Source: Marasmius tenuissimus (Eukaryota; Basidiomycota; Agaricomycetes; Agaricales; Marasmiaceae). From it: a stretch of DNA of 64,000 nt. Made by a program: the position numbers and the translations under genes. Each line of letters begins with the position of its first letter. The stretch's first letter is position 1. The stretch is from positions 620,001 through 684,000 of the forward strand of contig JAQOTA010000049.1 in the NCBI GenBank assembly GCA_029532415.1. Reading direction: 5' to 3'. The notes beneath the pieces were generated by a model. It worked only from the letters and a program-made list of their open reading frames with translations. It ran no database searches and had not been told where the DNA came from. Of this stretch, positions 1 through 11,010 are shown piece after piece.

Positions 1-66
1 AACGAAGTATAACTCACTCTTTATCAAATGGGGTACCGTATAGCTTATACCATCTTCCACTCCGAT

Positions 67-1583
67 TCAAGGCCTGTCATTCCGAGCCACAACCCCCGCA
101 CAGGCGATTCGAAGTTCTTCCAAGCCTCGAGACAAGCCAAACGATCGCTCGGTCAGTCGGAATGAGGTTAGATTATTGTTGTGCGAATAGGTCGCGTCCG
201 AGTCCTCCACGACGTGAATTGACAGACGCGTGAGGACGATTATCAATGTAGGTGCGATACCCTGTGATCAGTAACGTCAGTGGTTTTCAAGGAGAGTCCA
301 TAAATCGACGGACGGCGGCAAGAACGACCAGCGGGAGCGTCTCGAACGGCGGATTTGGCATAAAGTTGAAGACACAGAGGTTTAGGATCGCAACGAGCGG
401 ATAGAGCATTCCGGATTCGAGGCTGGAGGAAAAAGTCAGCCCCTGGCGAGTAAAAAAAATCATGGACGCTCAACATGATCTTATTGATCGTCCTGAATGG
501 TCTCGTCTTCGATGGGTTGAGAGTACGCGTGATCCACCATATTCGTCCAGCTTCAAGGAACATTGAGATTGTTCATGTGAAGCCATCATAAATCTAAGTT
601 TCTCACCCGTTAGCAAGGTGAGGGCCAGATTAAAGGCCGCACTGATAGCAAAACCAGTCGTCACGAGGATTCGACTTTTGTTGAATAAGGCCCAATTTGG
701 TTCGATCTCCGTGTCTCTACACCCTATCGCGAACACGACCGTGCCCATGGCGCTAACGACTTGACTCTATTGTCAGCAGTGGAATGAGGAATAAAAATCG
801 ACCTGGATACCAGTGATAGCGCAGGAGAGAAAGACCAAAGGCACTGCGACGCGTTTCTTGGAACCCCATGTGACGTAGCATCTGTGAATCTGAGCGTCCA
901 TCAGCTCACAGGAGCAATCACCGTAATGCCGTTCGACATAGACTGACGAGCATTGAATCTGCGACTGCACTATGCACGTGATTAGTGAGGATCCCCAAGC
1001 TTTGGTGATGTGGCGTTGCATGTAACCTACTTTGCTAAAATTAACAGGATGGAGGAGAATATACTGAGGGTACAAGTTGAGCGCGAAACTAGGACTGGAG
1101 CCACAGTAAGGCATCGCTCACTATCGGGCATCCATGGTTTTATTGTGTTCGACCTCATGTATTCCCTGATAATTGTCAGCTTTGACAGACAGATATATTA
1201 GGCTCGACTGGTGCAGTTCGAACAATGTCTCCACAACGACCATGGAGGTTGATAGCGAGAAAAGGATGGAAGCCCAGGCTATGTAGACTTTGCGGCGATG
1301 TATTCCGCTTCGCTGGAGGACGTATATGCAGAGGCCAAAGAGTAAAACGTAGAAACCTAGATGTAAGGGACGAGATTTAACACCAATTTCGATCTGTAAG
1401 TAATGGGATTGACCGTAAACGATGCACATCACCTATAACATGGCGTCCGTAAGTGCGCATTCTGAGTAGCACTCAGACCATGATACTCACCATAATTGTG
1501 ACTATGGGAAATACTATCACATACCCGACCTCGAGGAGTGAAGAGTATTCGTCCGGGAGGCCGGTCGAATTCGACATAGACAT
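67..1583 (-). CDS. 7TM membrane protein, subfamily A, copy A1
   Basis: Multi-exon gene for a seven-transmembrane protein of unknown function, recognised by comparison with the other copies in the array. Exon 1 (1491-1583) starts MSMSNSTGLPDEY and ends with a hydrophobic run. Exon 2 is a 19-nt micro-exon (1414-1432, VMCIVY). Exon 3 carries GFYVLLFGLCIYVLQR. A short exon follows, then VADSML, IHRCYVTWGSKKR, FNLALTLLT, AGRIWWITR and LESGMLYPL, and the last exon begins GIAPTLIIVLTRL. These motifs are typical of a large Agaricomycete 7TM family. I see no stop or frameshift once introns are removed. The donor after the GRIWW exon reads GTTGAG, weaker than in sister copies. Its 3' end lies close to the left window edge, so the array may continue leftward. 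Confidence 0.72.
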
Positions 1584-2532
1584 AGGAAAAGGGCGAAGGG
1601 GTATTTTGAGGTAGTCCTTAGCCCGCAATCACTTTTATATCACAAGGCTTCTGCGCACTTTGATGAACATGAAACACCAATGTTCATCATTGAATCATTG
1701 ATCACACGACTGAGGACAGGATTGGGTGAAGAAAAGTTCATCCGGATCGATGGCGGTTGCTCTGATAGAGATAGAGAAAGAGCAATAGCTCTCGCGATCT
1801 CTAAAACCGCATGGGCTCACGGCCCATCCGAGCTTCTCCACCTTGATTTAGCAGGTATCCACCCTCGTTCGATAAACCTGCAAGTTGTTCATTTTTAGGA
1901 GAGGTAAAATCACGGTCTGTGCCGCCTTACGAACGCAGCACAGCTCAAGATGGAGCCGCAGTCTTCCTATATATTGCCAGATAAACAGCATTAAGCCCGG
2001 CAAAATATCGCCATCGTCGAGACCGTGATCATGATGGCTCGGTCCTCGTCCAACCGTCCAAGAAGGTTCGGGGTTTGCCGGTAGAGCATATGCCGGTGGG
2101 AAACCGTTTTCCCACACGCTTCTCATCCGTTGGCAAAGCCGGGCCAACACGTATTGAGTGAGTACACTCGCCAGATGCTTCCATACTCGCACGAAAATTT
2201 AAGAGTACTGTGAAGTGATGGTTTTTCTAAGAATATCATGTTTGACGCACGTCCTCCCAAACTGTCAGTATCATTGAAAGAGTCGCCGTACTTTTGGATT
2301 ACCCTGGTGGGTGTGGTCGCTAAGCTCAGAACAAGGCTCTAGCTATGAATATTATGGCTCCTCAAAGCATCTGCCATGGATGACTTTGCCGGCATAGATC
2401 AAGGTCAAATGATTCCCTCGTAGCAGAGTCGGGTCAGTCAAGGATTCGTATTATCTAACGGACGTAGTATATTTACATAGAGACGCAATAATCCTTCAAT
2501 CAGGAGTTCGAACAATAAAACTAAGACGCCTA
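1584..2532. other. A1-B2 intergenic segment (conserved A-gene upstream block)
   Basis: No gene is supported here. The stretch from about 1680 to 2200 resembles blocks at about 7550-8100, 11010-11570, 17730-18300, 24340-24500, 28790-28890, 39370-39660 and 45430-45900. All sit 5' of A genes or where an A gene is missing. The short open frames inside do not keep the same frame between copies, so they are unlikely to be coding. The block probably holds the A promoter and the 3' flank of the B gene. Confidence 0.6.
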
Positions 2533-4042
2533 TTACACCCCATCTGCCTGAACTCCAGAATTTGTGGTGCTACGGTCGGGCACATGGAAACTCATTTGAG
2601 AGTACGTGGGTATGTCCTCGACGGTCGGCGTGGAGCTCACACCCAAACGCGCGCGGACAATGATCAAAGTAGGTGCAATCCCCTAGATTGGTAGCTGTGT
2701 AAGGAATTGGTTGACACGAGAAAAATTTATACATACAGCGGCTAATACCAGGAACGGAAACGGGTCAAAGGGAGGTTGAGGGCTGCTTTTGATGATAACC
2801 AGGTGCGCGACTAATGTGAGCGGATAGATCATTCCTGATTCAAGGCTGTCGCAGAAAGGGGTTCGTTGAGCTTCTGAGGGAGGCTAGAGAGAGAGGCAAG
2901 TACAAACATGATTCTGAGGACCGACTGATACTTCTTCGCGTAGGTTGATTTAACCCCCGCGGATTCTGTGGGGCGAATCCCTATCCACCAGAGTCGTCCG
3001 GCTTCAACAAATCAGTAAGATCGAAAAGCGCGACCAGCGTGGTAGTGTACCTACCAGTCAAACATGTCAGTATCACATTGAGAAATGCGCTGGCAACCAT
3101 TGCACCACCGACGATTATTTGGCCTTCCGATATCAGACGACCACTCTGTTCAGACTTCGGATTGATACGGCTGAGAGCAGTCATAGTCACCCCCGTAAGG
3201 AGCGCCACTAAAATTCGTCTTTGTGAGTTCTGATCCGGTAGTAAAAACTCGAAATAAAATCCGTTATGCGCACCATTGACGAAGAAACATGCAGCCACCA
3301 TTAGAGCTGACATTCGTTGGTGATTGCAGATGAGATAGCATCTGTGTATCTGGTTTTATAAGTATTTAGTGACCGGTACCGATTAATAGGGCTAGAATAA
3401 AACAGCACTCACGAGCATGCAGTCTGCGAGGACGCTATTGTTCCAACAGGAAGTAAGGGAATGCACGGGCTGTGTCTGAACCATACGCACTTGGAAATGA
3501 AAAAGATGAGCCCTGTTAGCGGACTGGGGTACAGGATGAGCACAATCGTGGGGAATATAGCGTCCGATCCGTGACTCACATAGCGGCGAATCTGAGTGTA
3601 TCGTACAAAACGTATCGATTAAAGCCGGAATAGTCTTGGGCCTTGACGGCGGCAAATTGTGCCATTGAACCGTGAAAGATTATTATCGTCTCCACAATCA
3701 TCGCGCTCGAAGCCGTAGAAAACATGAGGATCGTCCAAATCACATACAGTTTTTGATAATGGAAGACTGGCCCACGACGCAAGATATAGATGCATAGCCC
3801 GGACAACAGGGTGTATGTGCCTGGCCGGACCTCGAATTTCAGTGCTAGTGATTCTCATATGACGCCGGGGTGACAACTGACCGTAAAAAAAGTAAATTAT
3901 CTGATTGAATTGAGACTAACTAGTTGCTCGTATGTGCGTAGAATGATTTAAAACTCACCAAAAGCGTAACTTGTGGGAATACAATGACGTGGTCGGCCTC
4001 GAGAAGAGGCAAATACTCACTGGGGAGTGAATTGGTCGCCAT
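2533..4042 (-). CDS. 7TM membrane protein, subfamily B, copy B2
   Basis: Subfamily B counterpart of the neighbouring A gene, with the same exon architecture. The start at 4042 (MATNSLPSEYLPLLEAD) is conserved in other B copies. The 19-nt micro-exon is at 3882-3900 (IIYFFY). Exon 3 reads GTYTLLSGLCIYILRRGPVF and is followed by LADCML, a membrane segment ending VAACFFVN, NVILTCLT, AGRLWWIGIR, ESGMIYPL and GIAPTLIIVRARLG. The protein ends at a TAA at 2533-2535. No premature stop is seen. One family residue is changed: the usual W after IHRCYLI is C. A MITE lies directly at its TATA box, so expression may differ from that of sister B genes. Function is unknown; seven membrane segments are inferred. 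Confidence 0.72.
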
Positions 4043-4082
4043 GATTTGGGGAACGAGTCCGTGTTTACTCGTCTGCCCCTTT

Positions 4083-4093
4083 CATTTATATAT
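4083..4093 (-). promoter_or_regulatory. TATA-like box of B2, abutted by a MITE
   Basis: Read on the minus strand this is ATATATAAATGAA, about 45-50 nt upstream of the B2 start codon. Equivalent A/T boxes occur at the same distance in other B genes (for example 13462-13471 for B5). The MITE junction lies immediately beyond it. Confidence 0.5.
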
Positions 4094-4287
4094 CACCGGA
4101 GGCAAGACCTCGGGCAGTAGGTTGACATATCGCCTGAGAGGCGATATGTATGGCGGTAGCGATGGTTGAGGCATGGCTTGCCAATCCCGGGGCTAAAAAA
4201 CCTCAGATATTACTTGCCATGCGTATTGCTATACATATCGCCTCTCAGGTTATAGGTCAACCTACCGCCTGAGGTCTTGCCCCGGTG
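4094..4287. mobile_element. MITE, 194 bp, TA-rich target site
   Basis: An imperfect inverted repeat. The left arm CACCGGAGGCAAGACCTC matches the reverse complement of the right arm, which ends GAGGTCTTGCCCCGGTG. Both arms contain a further hairpin built on ACATATCGCCT/AGGCGATATGT. The flanks are TATAT and TATAT, and the empty paralogous site near 9990-10010 (catttatgtatacgttcc) lacks the insert. There is no coding potential. The superfamily is not certain. Confidence 0.75.
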
Positions 4288-4424
4288 TATATACGTTCCT
4301 TTTGTTACATAAGCAAAACTTGATCCGATTGTCAAGCAAGCAATGGACATTGATGAGATATGTATCATCCCGCTCAGCGGCGACCGTCAAGATCAAGTAA
4401 TAGTGCCATCTCGTACATTCTTTA

Positions 4425-5068
4425 CAGTCATCCCCTACCATTTGGGATGCCCCCATCATCTGGGACGTCGGCTTTTCCTGGCGCATTCTTTCGTTGTCCC
4501 CTCTTGAACTTGTGGTTTTCCTATCTATTTATGTCCTATATATACGCTATTAGCACTGTGGCCATATAGATGAAGTCCTGGAGAGGAAAAATGGGTAATA
4601 CCACCAGTTTGGCCTAATATTGAATTTTTGAGACATGATCAAAGCACACTGTGCCATCTAAAACATACTAGACATGTTTAGTATAGCTTATATACCATTA
4701 ACTACCTATTCAGAGGGTCAAGAGACGTAGAGAACACAGTGGGGACGTGCAGTAGTGAAGATGAGCAAAACGGGCTGCTTGGGCACCATTCCAAAGGTCA
4801 TGTAAATGACGTGATAGCTCGCATCTCTCCGCGTTTTGATATCTCACGTCCCAAATCATAAATAATAGGTTTTCAGTTGATAATGGAAATCCCAACTGAT
4901 AGTCGAATCGCACAGCTATCTCCCTCCCGTTGGGAAAGATGAGTTGCTGAGCATCTTTTTTACAAAGTATGTGTACTTCCTAGATACAACGGCTGAAGGG
5001 AGAGGAGGCCTAATGCACCGTCAATTCGCGACCAAAATTTGGCCGTCCCAAATGGTCGGGGATGACTG
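4425..5068. mobile_element. Non-autonomous TIR element, 644 bp, copy 1
   Basis: Terminal inverted repeats begin CAGTCATCCCCTACCATTTG and end with the complementary CAAATGGTCGGGGATGACTG, with TA on both sides (4423-4424 and 5069-5070). A second full copy in the same orientation is at 32402-33055. The TA target duplication and TIR length fit a Tc1/mariner-like or similar family. A short minus-strand reading frame sharing QNAERCELS with the other copy exists at about 4740-4900, but it is too short and drifted to call a gene. Confidence 0.8.
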
Positions 5069-5369
5069 TAGCCTTTAGGAACAAGGCCCCTAAGCACCGA
5101 TCCAGTCTCCTGAAGAACAGACACGAGTGTAGGGTATTGATTGTCACTGAATAGGGTTTATATGTCATGAGGAGTCAATGTGACTCCATTTTAATGAATC
5201 CTTCCTTCCTTCCTACGGTCAATTCCGGCGGGTTATATCACCGACGATATGCTCTCCGCAATCCTTACTTATATCCTGTCATTTATTACCTGGCTTCTGT
5301 TGAAGTTGTCCATCAGCCAGTGGAGTTATTACGTGTCGGATCGGGCAGTACCCATGGTCTGCTCACAAA
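5069..5369. other. Intergenic, upstream part of TSC10 relic 1
   Basis: This stretch continues the B-gene/TSC10 divergent intergenic region after the TIR element. Exon 1 of TSC10 is expected here from the unit layout but cannot be recognised. No gene is seen. Confidence 0.45.
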
Positions 5370-5880
5370 GCCTCTGGTTCTCAGACTCGTTCTCAGAGTT
5401 ATTACTTCCTGGTCATCACGGATCAACGCTACTACGTGACTATCATCGGTTCAGCTTATAACTCGGTCGCAGCTCCACTGACAAGTTGTGTAGCTATGTA
5501 TCAATTGTCGCTGGGGATTGTTAAGAAGCCAAGGGTAGCATTGCTGAGGGAGAAGGTCGAGGTGCAGTTATGCATTACTCTCACTCTACTCAAGACCCGC
5601 TCATCTTCCACACTTAAAGCTCGCCAAAACCCTGGAGAAACCTCAAACTTTCCTTGTTATATGTAAACGCGGCATCCAAACTCCATGGAGGCACCCGGCA
5701 AAGCATCAGGCGCGGATCAGGCCAGCTAGGGTAGTATTTCAATATTGAACAAACCACAAAATCATGGAAAAGAGGGAGATAGCTCGTGTTAAAGGATCTC
5801 TGGGTCCTCTGCGTCGTTGCGTCGTTCCGGTGGAAGGCTCAGGCATGCACGAAAGGAATCAAGAGCTTCAAGAGAAGAAA
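5370..5880 (+). pseudogene. TSC10 relic 1 (truncated 3-ketodihydrosphingosine reductase)
   Basis: Nucleotide similarity to exons 2-4 of the intact TSC10 at 49472-50793 can be followed. It covers the glycine-rich segment region (about 5440-5500), the GAGGTGC exon-2 end (about 5558-5570), the exon-3 start after AAAGCTCGCCAAAA (about 5610), the GCGGCATCCAAACTCCATGG segment and an exon-4-like start near 5845. The Rossmann motif and reading frame are destroyed. The copy ends where exon 4 begins, as in the other relics. Confidence 0.65.
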
Positions 5881-6459
5881 CGGGGAGGACTGATGTCTTC
5901 GTATTCTGTAACATCACTATGTTTTCCCTCGAAATCACCTAGCTTTCCCATTATCACAGCCTTCTAATTAAGATACCCGTCCCGAGCCCAACCCTACCTC
6001 AAAAATCTTTGTGGTCATTGCTCGATCAAGTCGAATCAACTGTGCTGAAGTGTGATGTGTACCCGTTCGTAGTCTATGAAATCAGTCAATGGAATCTTCA
6101 AGACGACGCTCAAACGTTGCGATCGATGAATAAAATCAATGAACGTATACGGCGGGTTTTGCCCGTTCAGTAGATATTTTTCGGGTGAGGGCGAGGTGCG
6201 TTTGAGGGTGGTTGTACCAGGGGCTTTGGAGGTGTTTGATGGGGCTTTGAAGATGTTTGATGTGGATTGGGAGGTGTTTGGGTAAACTCAGAGGTGTTCG
6301 AGGCGAGTTCTGAGAATTTCGAAGAGGGTTTGCTGCGCTTTGCTCCCTTACCCTCTCTCGCCACCCTCCTTGATTCTTTTCCCCTAAGTATATTGAGTCA
6401 GAAAGAGGCAGAACTAGTCCAAACCAAGTGAGAACGCCAGCCCAATGGGGCGTCAAGGT
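5881..6459. other. Unit junction and degenerate spacer
   Basis: This joins TSC10 relic 1 to the 3' side of pseudogene A3. The part up to about 6130 resembles the other unit junctions (for example 15830-16070). From about 6140 to 6450 there is a unit-specific stretch with short imperfect GT-rich repeats (GGTGTTTGATGGGGCTTTG and similar). Its minus-strand frame is proline-rich by composition only. No gene is supported. Confidence 0.45.
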
Positions 6460-7457
6460 TTATACCGCGAGCGTGAGGTCAAGTTCTCTGTTATTCTGAG
6501 CCGCGACCTTGTTGCCACCTCTCGCGGAAGAAACATAGTGTCCTCTCGACCCTCGGAACAAACCAAACAATCGTTCAGTCAGCCAGAATGAGGCCAGATT
6601 GTTGTTGCGGGAATAGTTCACGTTCAAGTCCTCCACAACGTGAATTGACAGCAGCCAGACGCATGAGGACAATGATCAGTGTAGGTGTGATACCCTGAGA
6701 TTGAACGCGTCAGCAAACAGGTATTTCAGGGTGTCTCGCAGATCGACGAGCGGCGGAAAGAACGACCAGTGGTGACGTTTGAAAAGGTGGATTTCGGAAG
6801 TTGATGACACCAAGATGTAAGATCATCACGAGCGGATAGAGCATCCCAGATTTGAGGCTGGAGAAAGGGAGAAAGTCAACTCCCTAGTGAGTACAGAGAT
6901 TATCAATAGGATGGAGGACGACATGCTGAGAACAAGAGTCAAGCATCAGACGAGGCCTGAACCACAATGCGGCATCCTCACTATCGGGCCAGCCTCAATT
7001 TATCGTTTTCGGCGTAAAGATTTTGTAGATCCTGGTAATCATGGTCCTTGACGAGCACATATCTCACACTTGACTGATGTAGTTTGTACATCGTCTCCGA
7101 AACAGCCACGAAGGTTGATACCGAGAAGAGACACGAGGTCGAGGTTATGTATAGTTTGCGATGATGCAGCTCGCCTCGTCGGAGAACGTATACGCATAGA
7201 TCAAAGAGTATAACACAGAAACCTGAGTGTAGAGGCCAATGTTCGATGCTGATTCCGATCCCCCGGTATAAAGACTAACCATTAACAATGCATGTCACCT
7301 ATGATATGTCGTGGCTCGTAAGTAAGCATGCTGGGTAGCACTAAAATCATAGAACCGACCATGACCGTAACTATTGGATACGTTATGACTTCCGCCACCC
7401 GAGGGAGTAGCTGATCTCCGTCCGGGGGAGCCTGGCGGCAGAATTCGACGCAGACAG
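6460..7457 (-). pseudogene. 7TM subfamily A pseudogene A3, internal deletion
   Basis: Remains of an A-type 7TM gene. The former start codon at 7455-7457 is CTG instead of ATG, while the rest of exon 1 is recognisable (EVITYPIVTVM-like). Exon 3 is still open and reads GFCVILFDLCVYVLRRGELH. After the short fourth exon (about 6905-6935) the sequence runs straight into the LESGMLYP exon, here LKSGMLYPL. The exons encoding ADSML, RCYVVWG, LALTLLT and GRIWWI are missing. The last exon has a 7-nt insertion (about 6649-6655) that shifts the frame. The conserved tail SIHVVEDLNVNYSRNNN continues in another frame to 6460. Confidence 0.78.
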
Positions 7458-8444
7458 GAGAATAGGGCTAGTGGAGTCTTGAGTAGTGCTCAGCGGGTGC
7501 ACACTTTTGTAAGAGGCCTATAAGCTTTCTTGATGGACATGAAACACCGATCTTCATCACGATCACAGAACCGAGGGTGACGGGACTGGGTGAGGAAAGC
7601 TTCGTTCGGATCTATGACGATTGCTCTGCCGGGATTTGGAGGGGATAGTTGTTCGTTACTTCCAGAATCACATGGGTCCGCGGTGCTTTCGAGCTTCTCT
7701 ATCTCGGTACAGCAGGTTCCTTCCAGCTTCATCCGAGAAACCCGTGAGTCGCTCATTTTTGGTGGAGGTAAAACATGGTACGTACCCTGAGAATGCGGTA
7801 CCGCTGGATGGCCCCCGCGATCATCGCTTTATTCAGGAGATAGCACAAGGGTTGTCAGTTGAAGATTGCTGCCGTCGTCGAGATTGGTAAGTGTTGTCCA
7901 GTATCTACATAAATACCGTGATCATGATGGTCGGGTCCAAGGACGTTCGGGTTTTGCCGGCGTGGCATGCATTATTTTTCCCGCGCTTCTCACCACTCGG
8001 TGGCAAATCAGCTTGGGACGGCCAGTGCGTATACGAGCGAGCAAGCACACACCACTGGAGCTTCCATGCTCTCCGAACTGTAAATATTGTACTATGAGTG
8101 ATCGATGATCAACAATACCTCAAGGCTCATGATAGTACTACCTATGCAACCTGTTATCACCGAAAGCCACACTCAGGCTGAATATCGGGATCGTCGGCTT
8201 AAAAAAGAACTTGCTTAGGAGAAGGCTCCAGCCACGATGCATGATATGTGACCCCACGAAGCATTGAATGGGAGCCTCCCATGATTGATATCAAATGATT
8301 CAAATGCAGTGGTTCCGCCCAAATTCTGGGGTTGGCCGGGCAATTTGGGGATGATATCAAACTTCAAACGTACATACAAAATCAGTATCCAGTGATGTTA
8401 AAATTCTTCAATCGGAGGTGTGCAAGGTGGAAGTCATACGCGTT
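7458..8444. other. A3-B4 intergenic block, source of a recent duplication
   Basis: Conserved A-upstream block with no coding support. From about 7560 it is closely similar to 11020-11906, at an offset of about 3.46 kb. The shared tract continues through gene B4 into gene B5. Confidence 0.6.
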
Positions 8445-9956
8445 TTACGCCTCGCCTGCCTGAACTCCAGAATTGGTGGTGCTCCGGTCGGGCACACGGA
8501 AACTCATTTGAGAGTACGTGGGTATGTCCTCGACGTGTGGCGTGGAGCTCATACCCAAACGTGCGCGGACAATGATCAAAGTAGGCGCAATCCCCTAAAT
8601 TGGCAACTATGTAAGGAATTCGTTGGATTGAGAAGAGTTTACACATACAGCGGCTAACACCAGGAGCGGGAACGGGTCAAAGGGAGGTTGAGGGGTGTTA
8701 TTGATGATAGCCAGGTGCGTGACCATTGTGAGCGGATAAATCATTCCAGATTCAAGGCTGTCGCAAAAATGGATTAGTTGAACTTTTGGAGGAAGTTCGA
8801 GAAGGACAAGTACGAACATGATTCTGAGGACCGACCGATACCTCCTCGCGTAGGTTGATTTACCCCCCGCAGAGTTTATGGAGCGAATCCCTATCCACCA
8901 GAGTCGTACGGCTCCAACGAATCAGTGAAATCGAAAAGGGCAATCAGCGTGGCGGCCTACCTACCAGTCAAACATGTCAGAATCACATTGAGAACTGCGC
9001 TGGCAACCATTGCACCAGCAGTAATTGTATTGCCTTCCGATGCCAGATGACTCTGGGTAGATTTCGCAATGAAATAGCCCAGAGCCATCATAGTCGCCCC
9101 GGTAAGTAAAGTCACTAAAAGGCGTCATTGTAAGTCCTAATCCGGTCGTAAATGAGCAAAATAACTCCGGTATACGCACTATTAGCGAGGAAGCATGTAG
9201 CCATTAACAAAGCTGATATTCGCCTGTGATTCCAGATGAGATGGCATCTGTGTATCTGGTTTTTCCAAGCAGTTAGTGGCTGGTACCAGCCAATGGGGCT
9301 TCCTACAAGAACACAACACTCACGAGCACGCAGTCTGCGAGGACGCTATTATTCCAACAGGAAGTAAGGGAATACGCGGGTCGTGTCTGAATCATACGCA
9401 CTTGGAAGCGAAAAAGATGAGGGCTGATAGCGTGCTGGAATCGAGGATGAGCGCGCTTGAGGGGAATATAATCTCCATTCCGTGACTCACAAAGCAGTTA
9501 ATTGGAGTGTATCGTAAAAAGGATGTTGATCAAGACCCAAATAGTCTTGGGCCTTGACGGCGGCAAAGTACGCCATTGAACTGTGAAAGACCCTTATCGT
9601 TTCAATAACCATCTCGCTCGAAGCCGTAGAGAACATGAGGATTGTCCAAATCACATAAAGCTTTTGATGATGGAAGGCTGGCCCACGACGCAAGATGTAG
9701 ATGCATAGCCCGAATAACAGGGCGTATGTGCCTAGCCAGATCTCGAATTTCAGTGCTGGTGGTTCTCATATGACGGTGGGTTGACAACTGACCGTAAACA
9801 AAGTAAACTATCTGATTGAGGTGAGACTAATTGGTTACTCGGATGTTCATAGAATGATCCAAAGCTTACCAAAAGCGTGACTTGTGGGTATACAATGACC
9901 TGATCGGCTTCAAGAAGAGGCAAGTACTCGTGAGGATTTGCAGCGCCGGTCACCAT
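8445..9956 (-). CDS. 7TM membrane protein, subfamily B, copy B4
   Basis: Complete B-type 7TM gene. The start at 9956 gives MVTGAANPHEYLPLLEAD. Then come the 19-nt exon (IVYFVY), exon 3 with GTYALLFGLCIYILRRGPAF, a 33-nt exon (TLSALIFFASK), a 22-nt exon (VLADCVL), IHRCHLIWNHRR, an exon ending NVILTCLT, AVRLWWIGIR (the usual AGRIWWI glycine is V), ESGMIYPLTM and GIAPTLIIVRARLGM. It ends EA at a TAA at 8445-8447. Splice phases agree with the other copies and no stop was found. It is nearly identical to B5 over most of its length, which marks a recent duplication. Function unknown. Confidence 0.75.
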
Positions 9957-10379
9957 GATTTGGGGAACGAGTCTGTTTTTACTATCTCTCGTCGGACCCC
10001 TTCATTTATGTATACGTTCCTTTTCGCTACAAAGCAAGCGTTCAAATTGTCAAGTAAGCAACGAGCATCATGATGAGATTTTATCACGTTCAGCGGAGAC
10101 CGTCAAGATCAACTTTGGTGTCATCTCGAAGATCCTTCAGTAACAAAGCCCCAGCTAGACCTGTGACAGGCCCGTCAATGAGTGGCAAGCGTCTCTTGTG
10201 ATGGGTCGGTTACAAGGCTAGGCCCCAGCCTGTGAGAGCGAGGAATTTGATGTAGCTGATGCTGATAGTGGGATCGAACTGGTCATCACGAAGGTCTCCG
10301 TTCATCATTGATTGAGATTTGGGACGGGAGAGGCAATAACATAGCTGGCCTTCTCGAAGTCAGAGCTGTCGGGTTGCAA
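9957..10379. promoter_or_regulatory. Divergent intergenic region between B4 and TSC10 relic 2
   Basis: This corresponds to the head-to-head B/TSC10 promoter region. On the minus strand a TATA-like TATACATAAATG lies near 10004-10015, about 50 nt upstream of the B4 start. The segment 10130-10380 is highly similar to 13610-13850. No gene is seen. Confidence 0.5.
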
Positions 10380-11010
10380 TTCACGGGAAGGCATGGTTCT
10401 GGATATTTCCGGGTCAACTAAATGTTGAGCATCCTGACAACCCCCCCGGTGCTGTGCCAACAGCAGACGCTCTTCCATCCTCCATGGCATTTCCCATTCT
10501 CTTCACGCAGTGATATGGCCGTATCACTGTTTGACGAATTGGGATCTACGCGAACGGGTGCAGTCTTATGTGTGATGGTCGTAAAAGAGAGTGACATAGA
10601 AAGTAGTGACAAAGCCCCCTAGACACGTTCTCGTTACTACAGCATGGTCAGCAAGAATCAGTGTTGCTACACTACCATTGGTTCATTTGGCCTACAGCTC
10701 GCTCTCGCAGCTCTGCTGACAAGTCATGAAGCTCATGTATTGATTGTTTCTGGGTAATACTAAGAAGAAGTGGAGAACAGCATCGTTGGAGGAGGTCAAG
10801 GTGCGGCTATAAGAACACTCTCACCTGGCTCAAGACCCGCTCATCTTGGCTTATCCTAACGCAGAAAGCTCGCCAAAGTCCTGAAGAGATTCTCAAACTC
10901 TATTCTTTGTCACTGAGCAACCGTCAAACTGCTGAAGACGCGTAAACGCGACATCCAAACTCTGTGGAGGCACTCGGAAAAGCCTCATGCGTAGATCAGG
11001 CCACCTAGGG
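10380..11010 (+). pseudogene. TSC10 relic 2
   Basis: The exon-1 start is still visible (ATGTTGAGCATCCTGACAAC, about 10422). It is followed by the GAATTGGGATCTACGCGAAC segment, exon 2 (about 10660-10800) and exon 3 (about 10865-10985). A TAA replaces the codon at ACGCG-TAA-ACGCG, and several indels break the frame. At about 11010 the relic is fused directly to the A-upstream block, so both the rest of TSC10 and a whole A gene are missing at this junction. Confidence 0.75.

Noticed and set aside
6136..6456. Proline-rich minus-strand frame (KPHQTPPKP-like)
   Set aside because: It derives from short imperfect GT-rich repeats in a unit spacer. It is not conserved at the other junctions.
7490..7756. 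Possible conserved small protein in the A-upstream block (also near 10893-11162 and 17675-17944)
   Set aside because: The nucleotide sequence is conserved but the reading frame shifts between copies (NPGRAIVIDPNEAF versus NSRQSNRHRSERSF), so coding is unlikely.
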